Source: Edaphochlamys debaryana (Eukaryota; Chlorophyta; Chlorophyceae; Chlamydomonadales). From it: a DNA stretch of 64,000 nucleotides. Positions 1-9,233 of this stretch are shown here, one piece after another. The notes beneath the pieces were generated by a model. The model was not told the DNA's origin. It worked only from the letters and a program-made list of their open reading frames with translations, and ran no database searches. The number at the start of each line of letters is the position of its first letter. Within the stretch, counting starts at the first letter, position 1. Location of the stretch: contig JAEHOE010000240.1 in NCBI GenBank assembly GCA_016858145.1, forward strand, positions 1 to 64,000, written 5' to 3'. The translations under genes were made by a program, and so were the position numbers.

Positions 1-362
1 CGACAGCCAGACAGGAGCCAGGGAGCACCAGACCAAAGACCCTGCACCCCCAGCCGCCACCCCCCAGAGTCTGGGACCAAAGGCCCTGCTCCTCGAGCTG
101 CAACCCAACGGAGTCTGGGGCCCCAGGCCCTGCTCCCCCCCAGGGCAAAAGGCACCACAGAGCCCCAGCGGAAGGCCTAGAAAGCAACCAAGCCCGCAGG
201 GGCGGGCAGGCTGCCCAGCCGCAACCCCCAGGCCCTAGCCTAGCAAAGCTCCCTGACCCCCCAGGCCTCAGCAAGCCAGGCCAACTCACAGCCACCATTG
301 CCCACAAGGCCGCTCCACAAGGCCGCAGGTGCAGGGTGCCCACCGCCAGCCGCAAACGCTAG
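1..362 (+). other. LINE upstream sequence, low complexity
   Basis: This stretch is C-rich and contains loosely repeated phrases of the type GTCTGGGRCCAAAGGCCCTGCTC. The frame used by the reverse transcriptase downstream is also open from base 3 up to a TAG at 360-362. I see no endonuclease motif in any frame. It may be the degenerate or interrupted end of the upstream part of the LINE protein, an intervening repeat, or unrelated flanking DNA; the window starts too late to decide. Confidence 0.4.
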
Positions 363-3300
363 AAACTCCACGGAGGGAAGCCAGGGACAGCCCAGCAGCC
401 CAGCAGCCAGGGGCCCCCCTGGGCATGCCGCAGCCACCCCCGGTTCCCCACGTACCTGCTGTTCCACCCACGGCTGCTGGGGCAGCTGCAAGGCCGCCTC
501 GATGCTTTCCTCGCAGACCTGCCGCAGGGGGATGCTCGTCACAGGTGGGAGTGCGCCAAGTCCCTGCTGATGGAGGCAGGGCGCGACATCCACCTGCAGC
601 ACCAGCGCGCCCAACGCCGCGCCTACCTGGCTGCCGTGGCGGCGGCATCCCGTGCCGCCCGCAAGGCGGAGGCGCCAGGCGCTCCCTTGCACCTCCGCCA
701 GGCGGCCGCAGCCGCAGCAGCCGCCGTGGCGGCGGTGCAGAACTCTGCCTTTGCCGGTAGCCTGGAGGCACGTGCTGCCCTGATGGAGGAGCACGGCGAG
801 CAGGGCACGCGCTGGTTTCACCAGCTGGGCGCGGAGGCTGGGGAGCGGCAGCCAATCACAGCGCTGAGGGTGCCTGGGCAGCCAGCGCCCGTGTCTCTGG
901 CCGGGCCGGGGGCCGCAGAGGCAATCTCTGCCGCCGCCCACGCTACCTACAGCAGCGATGCACCGGCAGGCCTTTTCCGCCCGGGTGTCGTCTGCCCTGA
1001 CGCCCAGCGCCAGCTGCTGGCCGCCGTCGAGCAGCGGGTGCCGGACGAACTACGGGAAGCGGCGGAGGGGGAGGGAGTGACTGGCGGGGAGCTATCGGAG
1101 CAGGAACTGCGAGCGGCGCTGGCCGCCTCCGCCAACGGCAAGGCGCCCGGGCCTGATGGGCTCCCGTATGAGGTATACAAGGTTCTGTGGGGTCGGCTGG
1201 GGCCTCTGCTCGTGGCCGCGGTGGGTGAGGTGTTTCGGGCAGGGGAGGGAGCGGAGGCCGACGGGGGTCGGGCCATGGCGGGCTGCCTGCCGCCCAGCTG
1301 GCGGGTGGGCATCATCATCCTCATCTACAAGGGGAAAGGGCTTGATATTACGGTTCTGACCTCTTACCGCCCCATCACCCTGCTTAACACTGACCTCAAG
1401 CTTGTCAGCAGGGCGGTCAGCAACCGCCTGCAGCCCGGCCTCGATGCCTGCATAGACCCCCTGCAGACCGCCTTCGTTGACGGCCGCTGGATCGGCGACA
1501 ATGTCCTGTACCACCACGCCCTGCTCGACTGGATGGAGCTGGACGAGAGCCCCGAGGGGCAGCCGTGCCAAGGCGCTGTGCTGGCTACACTGGATATTGA
1601 AAAAGCGTATGACCGGGTGGATCGGGGCTGGCTCTACGCCGTGACAGGAGGGCTGGGTTTTGGGCCACGCATGCAGCGCTGGGTCCGCCTGCTCACGGCC
1701 GACAGCCACGCCCGTGTGGCGGTGAACGGGGTCCTCTCAGACCCGTTCCCGGTGCGCAACGGGCTGCCACAAGGCAGTACGCTGTCGCCCGTGCTGTGGG
1801 TGATGCAGCTGCAGCCCTTCACGGCATACATGCACCGCCTGGTGGCCTGTGGCCGCCTGCGCACGCCGCTGCTCCCGGGTGGCTCCCCTGCCCCCCCTGC
1901 CGCCCACCACGCAGATGACACGCAGCTGCTGTACTGCGATCCGGCCACCGACGGGCCTGTGGTGCGAGACGCTCTCGCGCTGTTTGGGAGAGCCAGCAAC
2001 GCCCGGGTACACCCGGACAAGAGCAAGGCCCTGGCTCTGGGCCGCCTGGCGGGTCTGCTGAGCGGTACCTGCCCGTACACGGGCTTCCCGTACGTGACTG
2101 AGCCCCCCAAGCACCTGGGCGTGCTGCTGACGCGCGATCCTGCCGCTCTTGCTGCGGCGGCGTATGAGCAACGGGCAGGGAGGCTGCGGGGCCTGTCCCT
2201 TCGTTGGCGCGGGCTGGGTTTGTCACTGGTCGGGCGGGTCCACATTGCCAAGCAGGTCCTGGCATCCGCCTTGGCCTATCACTTCTCCTTCGTTGCCCCT
2301 GCCCCCGAGCAACTCCGCGCCCTTTGCAGCCTGGTCGACGAGTTTGTGGCGGGCGGCTTGCGCCCTGAGGACGCCACGCTGGTGTGCCACGGCCACCCGC
2401 AGCTCCGCCCGCGCCACCCGGTGGCCTGTCTGGACCGTAAGGATGGAGGGGTGGGGCACGTAGACCTGCGGGCTTTCCTTGCGGCCCTGCAGGCCAAGCC
2501 GCTGGCCATGTTGGGGCAGCCAGAGCGGGCACCGTGGAAGCTCCTGACGCGGGCCCTGCTCGCACGGATGCGTCCAGAGGGGGCGCGCAGCTGGGAGTGG
2601 GTGTTCTCTGACGCGCCCCTTCCGCCGCGCCTGCCGCCGCGGTTGGCTGCAGCCGTGCAGCATCTGCGCAGCGCCCGCCCGCACCTGTCCCCTCCTCCGC
2701 CCCCCTCCCCCGAAGACCCTCCCTGGCAGGTCAGCCCCGACGGGTTGTGGGTCGCGGACGGTCTGGGCCGCACTTTTGCGGTGATGCACACGGGACGCCT
2801 CGTGGCGCCTGGCCCTGGGGTGTCGCCGCCGCAGCCCGACGCTCGCTGGCGGCCGGCCTGCGTGCTGATGTACCCCAAACACCGCCGCCACTGGACGGCG
2901 GCAGAGCGGGTGGAGTACGAGGCCGCCAGTCCTCGGGAGCGGCGGGTCAAACGGCCGCGCGCGCCGCACCTGCTGGCGGCGCGGGAGGAGGTGGTCGTGC
3001 ACCCTGCCGCCTGCACCGTTGCGGGCGTCCGGCTCGATAACTACACCGTGCGGGAGGTGCGGCGGGCTCTGACGGCCTCCAACGCCGAAGTGCCCGCCGT
3101 GCCGGTGCGCCCCGCCGCCTGGCCGCCCGCCCCAGCCCCCGAGGTGGGTGCCAGCGGTGGAACGGGCGGAGCTGGCAGCGGTGCGGCCGCTGGCCCGGGG
3201 ACAGCCGGCGCACAGCACAGCGATGCCGGCGACAGCGCAGGCGGCCGCGGCAGGCGGGAGGGCCAGGGCTTTGGCGGCGGCGGGGATGGGGGGGCCCGGG

Positions 3301-4526
3301 CGAGCATCGGCGGCGGCACGGCGCTCGGTGGCACCGCGGCCACAGCTGCTGCCGGCCGCAGAGTCGGCAGCGGTACGGCCGCTAGCCCTAGGGCAGGCGG
3401 TCAGGTAGGCGGCACGCTCCTGGCACAGCGCGAGATGGCGTGGCAGCTGGAGGCTCTGGCGCGCCATCTGCCGCCCAGCCGGGCACAGCATTTCAGCGAC
3501 AATCCGGTGGCGCTTGACCCCTGGCTGCACCGCACGTCAGCGGCTGCGGCACAACAGCAGGGGACGCCCATCCGTGCGTCCGCCCGCTACCGCTCCAGCC
3601 CTAGCAACACGCCGCTGGGGGCACGGCGCTCGCCGCGCCTGCAAGCGGCCGCCGAGGTGGGTGCAGGCCCGTCGGCGCCCAGCAGCGGTGGGAGCCAGGG
3701 GGGCACGGGTGGGGCGGCGGCCACCGCAGGAGGCGAGGGGGCGCCGCCGGGGGCACCTGCGACCCCGCCCCGCCCGCTGCCCCCTGACGCTTCTGCCCTG
3801 CGTGCCGCTTGGCAGCGGCTTTGGGGCTGCCCAGCGGGCCGGCCCGCCAAGGTGCTGCTGTGGCGCGTGCAACATGCCAGCCTCGCCTGCGGGCTATACC
3901 GTGCGGCGAAGGGGCTGGAGCCGCCGGTGGCGCGGGGTCAACTGCCGCGCGCGGCGCAGTGCCAGCTGCCGTGCTGTCTGGACGCCCAGCCGCCGCCGTG
4001 GGCCCACCTGACGCACGTGTTCTGCGAGTGCCCCACTTACGACGCCGCACGGTCGTGGTTGCGGAACCTGTGGGGAGCGCTGGCGCCGGCCGCGGAGCCG
4101 CCGCCTGTGGCCAACTCGGCACTCATGCTGGGAGACTGCTCCTCGGCCTGGGCGTCGTACCCTTCCGGCCGTCTGGCGGACCTGTGGACGGCCCTCCGGG
4201 CCACGTTCCTGCACGCCCTGTGGGCGGCGTACTGGTCTCGGGAGCCGGAGCAGCAGACGTCGGAGGCGGTGGTCCGGGAGGTGGTGGCGGAGCTGCAGCG
4301 CCTCATCCGCCTGCGCTTTGTGGCGGCTGCGCTTCCCCCCGCTGCCCTTGACGCCCTGCCTACCGCATTCCTCGCTGCACAGCTGAAGCCCGCCAACCTG
4401 GCGGATTTCTGCGCTGTGTGGGCGGCTGGGGGCGTGCTCTGCACGGTGCACGCGGCGGAGGGAGTGCCGCCGCGCCTGGAGTTGCGGCTGTCCCTGCAGC
4501 ACCCAGTTGCGGCCCCCGGACCGTGA
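363..4526 (+). CDS. LINE reverse transcriptase with C-terminal zinc knuckle (partial)
   Basis: The frame is open from 363 with no ATG until 570, but the peptide before that ATG (RWECAKSLLMEAGRDIHL) reads like the usual LINE linker ahead of the RT, so the true start is probably upstream and lost. Numbering from the ATG at 570: NGKAPGPDGLPYE near residue 189; motif A DIEKAYDRV near 342; motif B GLPQGSTLSPVLW near 398; catalytic motif C HADD near 449, where F/YADD is more usual. A Gly/Ala-rich linker (about 840-1060) separates the RT from a zf-RVT-like Cys/His cluster (about 1130-1155, ending HVFCECP). The catalytic Asp residues are present and the 1,318 codons after 570 have no internal stop, so this copy may have been active recently. 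No close host gene depends on it. Confidence 0.85.
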   Translation, partial: KLHGGKPGTAQQPSSQGPPWACRSHPRFPTYLLFHPRLLGQLQGRLDAFLADLPQGDARHRWECAKSLLMEAGRDIHLQHQRAQRRAYLAAVAAASRAARKAEAPGAPLHLRQAAAAAAAAVAAVQNSAFAGSLEARAALMEEHGEQGTRWFHQLGAEAGERQPITALRVPGQPAPVSLAGPGAAEAISAAAHATYSSDAPAGLFRPGVVCPDAQRQLLAAVEQRVPDELREAAEGEGVTGGELSEQELRAALAASANGKAPGPDGLPYEVYKVLWGRLGPLLVAAVGEVFRAGEGAEADGGRAMAGCLPPSWRVGIIILIYKGKGLDITVLTSYRPITLLNTDLKLVSRAVSNRLQPGLDACIDPLQTAFVDGRWIGDNVLYHHALLDWMELDESPEGQPCQGAVLATLDIEKAYDRVDRGWLYAVTGGLGFGPRMQRWVRLLTADSHARVAVNGVLSDPFPVRNGLPQGSTLSPVLWVMQLQPFTAYMHRLVACGRLRTPLLPGGSPAPPAAHHADDTQLLYCDPATDGPVVRDALALFGRASNARVHPDKSKALALGRLAGLLSGTCPYTGFPYVTEPPKHLGVLLTRDPAALAAAAYEQRAGRLRGLSLRWRGLGLSLVGRVHIAKQVLASALAYHFSFVAPAPEQLRALCSLVDEFVAGGLRPEDATLVCHGHPQLRPRHPVACLDRKDGGVGHVDLRAFLAALQAKPLAMLGQPERAPWKLLTRALLARMRPEGARSWEWVFSDAPLPPRLPPRLAAAVQHLRSARPHLSPPPPPSPEDPPWQVSPDGLWVADGLGRTFAVMHTGRLVAPGPGVSPPQPDARWRPACVLMYPKHRRHWTAAERVEYEAASPRERRVKRPRAPHLLAAREEVVVHPAACTVAGVRLDNYTVREVRRALTASNAEVPAVPVRPAAWPPAPAPEVGASGGTGGAGSGAAAGPGTAGAQHSDAGDSAGGRGRREGQGFGGGGDGGARASIGGGTALGGTAATAAAGRRVGSGTAASPRAGGQVGGTLLAQREMAWQLEALARHLPPSRAQHFSDNPVALDPWLHRTSAAAAQQQGTPIRASARYRSSPSNTPLGARRSPRLQAAAEVGAGPSAPSSGGSQGGTGGAAATAGGEGAPPGAPATPPRPLPPDASALRAAWQRLWGCPAGRPAKVLLWRVQHASLACGLYRAAKGLEPPVARGQLPRAAQCQLPCCLDAQPPPWAHLTHVFCECPTYDAARSWLRNLWGALAPAAEPPPVANSALMLGDCSSAWASYPSGRLADLWTALRATFLHALWAAYWSREPEQQTSEAVVREVVAELQRLIRLRFVAAALPPAALDALPTAFLAAQLKPANLADFCAVWAAGGVLCTVHAAEGVPPRLELRLSLQHPVAAPGP

Positions 4527-5078
4527 CCTGCGGTGTAGTTTGCCGGCGGCCAACCAACGGATGCGAGAGCACTTAGTACTGCTTGCTTAGGGTCTGTGGG
4601 TGGACTGGGGGGGGGGGGCGGTAGGTCTTCGCTCGGTGTGTATGCAGTGTGCCGTGCGGGGACTTTGAGCACCAGGTTTTGGGTCGTGGCCCCTGCTCCC
4701 GGTTTTCCCTGGTGCTGTTACCCCCGCACGTGCCTTTCTCGTGATCCGGGAGGCATGGGGCTTTCGTTTGTTGGCTTGGGTGCCTGACCTGTGGTTTGGG
4801 AGGGGGGGATGCGGGCTGGGCGCGGTCGGGTGGGGAGGGCTGGGGGGGGGGGGGTGTTGCGTGGCGTTTGGGCTTCGGGGCAGGTGCTGGCGGGATCTAG
4901 GGGTGCGCGTCTGGGTTTCTGCTGTCCTTCGACTTTTGTGCCTGTGTGCTTCAGCTTTCTTCTCTTCTGGTTAACCCTGCCTCTCTCTTTTGCTGTCTCT
5001 GGTTCTCTGGCTCTCTGCTGTCTCTGGCTCTCTGGCTGCTCTGACCTCTGGTGTAACAACCGGCACGTGAAAAAAAAA
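363..5078 (+). mobile_element. Non-LTR retrotransposon (LINE), 3' part
   Basis: The element consists of a long reverse-transcriptase ORF (363-4526), a 3' untranslated region with several G runs, and a terminal run of nine A at 5070-5078 that looks like the poly(A) tail. The last ~200 bases (about 4868-5065) are repeated in inverted orientation at 5455-5640, which marks them as the element's own 3' end. No LTRs are seen. An apurinic endonuclease domain, expected upstream in L1-like elements, is not visible, so the element is either 5' truncated or begins outside the window. Confidence 0.85.
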
Positions 5079-5436
5079 TGCCGTCCAGAAAGGGGGGATG
5101 GAAGGGGGGGACGGCACGCCCGGAGGCCAAAACTGCAGGTAGCAGGCTCAGCGCGCACTACTGAGCGCGCGATGAGAAGCGCAGCGCTGCTATTGAGCGC
5201 GCGACGAGAAGCAGAAGCGCCCGGCGCCCATCAGAGCGCCTCCGTGCAAAATCGGGACACGGTTCGCGTCTGCATTGCTTCGGCCCAGTTCCAGCACTGC
5301 CGCTTTGGCTGCGCACGCCCTTCTCAAACAAGGGCTGCAGTTACTGGAGGGCGTTCCGGCTTGATGCGCGCAAAGCTGGCCAGGCGTGCGGCGCAACGGG
5401 CCCCAAGCCCGTCTCGCGGGCTTACTTTGCGCCGGT
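5079..5436. other. Spacer between two opposed LINE 3' ends
   Basis: About 360 bases lie between the two LINE tails. They contain a purine-rich GGGGGGATGGAAGGGGGG stretch and a short direct repeat around GAGCGCGCGAYGAGAAGC at about 5164-5210. No gene is supported. Confidence 0.5.
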
Positions 5437-5690
5437 TTTTTTCTTTTTTTCTGCCGGTTTTCACACCAGAGGTCAGAGCAGCCAGAGAACCAGAGACAGC
5501 AGAGAACCAGAGACAGAAAAAGAAAGAGGCAGGGTTCACCAGAACAGAACATGCTGAAGCACACAGGCACCAAAGTCGAAGGACAGCAGAAACCCAGACT
5601 CCCACCCCTTGATCCCGCCAGCACCTGCCCCGAAGCCCAACACCACAACAACAACAACACAACGAACACAACAACGGTTCACGGTTCGCG
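5437..5690 (-). mobile_element. 5'-truncated inverted copy of the LINE 3' end
   Basis: Read on the minus strand, 5640 down to 5455 matches the 3' untranslated end of the upstream LINE (GGGCTTCGGGGCAGGTGCTG through GACCTCTGGTGT), followed by an A-rich tail visible on + as T runs at 5436-5450. Only ~200 bases of element remain, a typical 5'-truncated insertion. The match diverges by scattered substitutions, so it comes from a related, not identical, parent. A (GTT)n-like stretch on the minus strand lies at its truncated end (about 5641-5665). Confidence 0.75.
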
Positions 5691-7837
5691 TGCTCGTTTT
5701 CGCAACTCCGGGGCCCAGCCACCGCACCCCCGCACCTGAAATATCAAGTTGACACAGTACATGCGTAGGGCGGCCTTCAGGCCAGAAACACAGCGCACCA
5801 TTGCCTGCCGCCGTGTCGAACATTCTCGGGATGCACGTGCCTGGTTGCCCCACCCCCTCGCCCCCGCTGCTTGCCTCCCTGCTCGTTTTATGCTTTTGTT
5901 ACTCATGGATTTATTGCTTTCAATTTCATGTGCCCTGTGGTGGGCCTGCGGTGGGTTCGAGGCTGTCCGCCCGGCTGATCTCCCTGCACGCATGCCGCCC
6001 GCACGCCAAGGTCCTCCTGCACTGCTGCCTGCTTGCTGCGTCGCCATCTGCCGCCCACTGTGTCATGCTGAGCCCATGCCGCTGCTTGGAGCTCCCGCAT
6101 GGAGCCAGCACAAGCCCACCAGACCGTATTCCTCTTGGATGGGGGGTATGGTGAGCGGTCTGAAGCCAATGGGAGTGGCTGGCCCATACCTCCAGCTACA
6201 GCTGGCAGCCTGCCGTAACACTGAGTGTTGTGCCCTGCGCTCACCAGGAAGTATACCCCGTTCAGCCAGCATTCAAGCCCACGTCCACCATGCAGCCCTT
6301 GCCGTACCTTCCTTAACTTGGCCAGCTGCTCGAAAGGGGATGAGCATGGCCGCCAAAAGCTTGGGTACATGAGCGCATGAAGCATGGGTCTCCAGCCGAT
6401 GGGCAATAATCCTTATGACACCAGCACATAATCAAGCCAGCCACACGCTTTTGTGCAGAACCCTACACCAAGAAGCTCTTTTGCACGTGTATGGATGAAA
6501 GGAAGATTGCAGCACGGGTGGAAAGCCCTGGCAGAAGGTCCCTCTCGGGAAGCTCCCACCTTGGCTGTTACCCTGAAGGCATTTAGAAAAGCAAGCCCCT
6601 CTAGCTCCTCCCCAGCATTGCAGCAGCTAGTGCCATACCCACCATGCTTTTTGCTGCGTGGAGCTGGGGAGGTGCCAGTGGCAGACGGCAGGTCAGTCCC
6701 ATGACGGGTAGCGCTGGATGTCGCAGTTATACACTCTGTATGATTGCTTGGGGCAGGGTATTGGACTAGTCAGAACGGCTGCAGCGTCTGGTGCTAAGGT
6801 GATGGTCTTGGATCCTTGACACGAGCCCCAGTCGTCAGTTATGGCCTTGCTCTTGCCCTGGCTGCTGTGCTATGTGTGCCCAGGGACCAAGGCAAGAGAC
6901 CCCTGGGAGCCACAAATTTGCTGCCGGTAGGTATTGGGCTGCCAGACCACTGCCGTGCCAGGCTATATCAACGTTTCTGAGTTACTATCTCAGCGGTTGT
7001 ACCAACCAGTATTCCTGACCTCTGGGTCATTATTTATCCCGGATGAATCCTCCATCTATTGTTTGAAGCGGTGTGTAGGTAGATGGAGGATGTGTGGCCT
7101 GGACGACACCAGCCATTGCAAAGGCCAAGGCAGTTGGCAATGGTTACATGTAAAAAACTGGACGGAATGCCTAGCGGATGAGCAAACTACTACCCCTATT
7201 TCTTGAAAGGGGCATGCTGCCGGGCCATGGATGGATGCCCGTGTATAATATAGCGCCAGAGTAGTCAGACATCCCCAAGAAGGTTGAACGTGGAGGTATC
7301 TGAGTGAGAAGTCCGGCAAACAACATGTGGGGCATGGGATAACATGAACGTGGAAGCGCGCACGCATTACATGCACACAACACGCACCTCACTCCGCCTA
7401 CTCCGCCTCATCTGTATCACACAGTCAGTAGCGAGATGGCATGCACCACCGTGATATGCCAGCTCACCGTAGCCATAAAGCACTGCGCCTGCTGCGCCCA
7501 CTGACCCATGTGCATCTCTTACAGGCACGGAGTCTCTGGGCTGGGCTTGCCCCGCCCTACATCAACCCGAGTATGCAAATACCGAGCAGACATCAAGCTC
7601 CAATGCCTAAAGTGACACGTATCGCCTCCTCAAGCCCTGCCTATCCGGTAGCTTGTAATAATGATGTGATTGGTACCAGCAGAGGTAGCCAACGTGGTGC
7701 ATGTGGCGGTTATGTACCGGTATGTAGAGGCAAGCAAATAAGCTTGCCACTAAGGGCATGCCAGGATGTACAAATACCCACTAGACTTCATTTGTAAACA
7801 CGCTCTTGTGCGGTCCCACCCTGCTGCTCTTCTCTAT
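5691..7837. other. Intergenic, includes presumed 3' UTR of giant gene
   Basis: No ORF here resembles a protein family, codon use is not gene-like, and base composition is lower in GC than the rest of the window. The giant minus-strand gene ends at 7838, so its 3' untranslated region lies here. A TGTAA, the usual algal polyadenylation signal, occurs on the minus strand at 7522-7518, about 316 bases past the stop; this is a candidate only. Confidence 0.4.
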
Positions 7838-9233
7838 CTAAGTGTTGCCTCCACCAGGCGGTGTACCGCCGCCAGCTCGCCTTGGAAACCCGGGGGAATC
7901 CTTCGGCTGACAGGGTGGTTTGGCGGAGGGCTTGAAGGTGAACCCATCATTGCATGGTAGTGAAAGACCATGCTGGAACGAGCAGGCAATGCCGCTGTCG
8001 GGGTTCCAGGGATCTGCGTACATGCCATCTGGGCGCCCAATGCAGAAGCAATCTACGCTTGTGCAGTTTGTAACCAGCACTGTACCGTTCCTGGGCAGGG
8101 CGCCGCACCCGTGTTGTGCATTGTCCCATATTTGCTGGGCTGGGCAGGGGGCAACACGGCCCTTGCCAACACGGCACTCGATGTACTTGGTCACATCAAA
8201 GCCCAGCACATATGCATAGCTGCCGTCCGCCTTGTCCATGCAGTAGCTGTTGGCGCTTTCGCAGACCGGGAAAGCCGGTGCCACAGTCGGAACACACTCA
8301 TGCGTGGTTTCATCCCACAGCAGTCCCTCAGCACAGTCCTGGCGGGTGACCACAGCACCTGCACGTGCCGCCAGGGGACAGGGTACGACACTGAGGTATG
8401 CCATGCATGCATGTGTGTGTGCATGTGTGTGGGTGACAAGCGAGAGAACAGCAGCTAGCGCACGCAGGTCACAGCGGTGTGTGCCCTCGGATGGGCTCAC
8501 CTCCAGCACACTTATAGACGCTGGGTGTAGCAGCATCATTGCGGTGGACGTAGAAGCCGTCCGCCTTGTCTGCGCAGCTTGGGGTGCGCGAGCGTGTCTC
8601 CTCTTTGCGCTGCGGCAGATCACAGAGCCCAATGGAGGGTTTGAAGACGAAGCCTGACTCGCACTCTTGCATGTGAGTGAAGCCGTCTCCATTGCAAAGG
8701 ATGTACGACCTGGGCGGACACGTGTTCACGGGGCAGGAATAATTCAGCGCCGAGCGCATAGGCGTGTGGAAAGCAGCAGCGGCATTTCTGTGTAGCTTGA
8801 TGTGCACTCCGAAAACATGTACCCTTGAATCTTTCGTTCATTCTGCCCGGTTCCCACCTGTCCGTTTTAGAGAAGGGATTGGCGTAGATACCAACAATCT
8901 TTCCCATGCAGAAACACTCCTCTGTGGCTTCTTTGCCGATGCAGTCCGCGGGGCGTTGTGAGTGCCTGGCAAGGAAAGCTGCCGCTACAGCTGCGGGGTC
9001 TGTTGTGTCAGGGCGCACCGCCGCAGCGACAACCACAGCGCCGCTGCTGCCAGCCGTTGTGCTGTTGTCCTCAAGGAGGGAGCGGCGCCGCGAGTCTGGG
9101 TACACGTCCTTGCAGTTTTGCCAGGTGGCGCCAATGAAGTTGGCGCAAGACCCTGCGTTCTTAGGGGCGCAGTAGGTGCCGCAGTCGATGAGCCCAGCGG
9201 GGCAGGCGTCCTGCCAGCACAGGAAGGACCTCC
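7838..9233 (-). other. Giant protein: four CBM14-like (peritrophin-A) domains
   Basis: Exons 8858-9233, 8501-8787 and 7838-8358 encode four six-Cys-type units: CMGKIVGIYANPFSK...CESGFVFKPSIGLC; CADKADGFYVHRND...CAEGLLWDETTHEC; CMDKADGSYAYVLGFD...CPAQQIWDNAQHGC; CIGRPDGMYADPWNP...CNDGFTFKPSAKPPC. This matches the CBM14 pattern (Cys, DG.Y, aromatic/Cys, C..G..F.....C). CBM14 domains bind chitin or related glycans in other organisms; ligand binding here is inferred. The protein ends in a Gly/Pro-rich tail without an anchor. Confidence 0.78.

Noticed and set aside
2223..3530. Long antisense ORF within the LINE
   Set aside because: It is a GC-rich shadow of the reverse transcriptase frame with no motif.
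6934..7206. Possible small + strand gene (90 codons)
   Set aside because: No motif, no splice context and no similarity to any neighbour; not supported.
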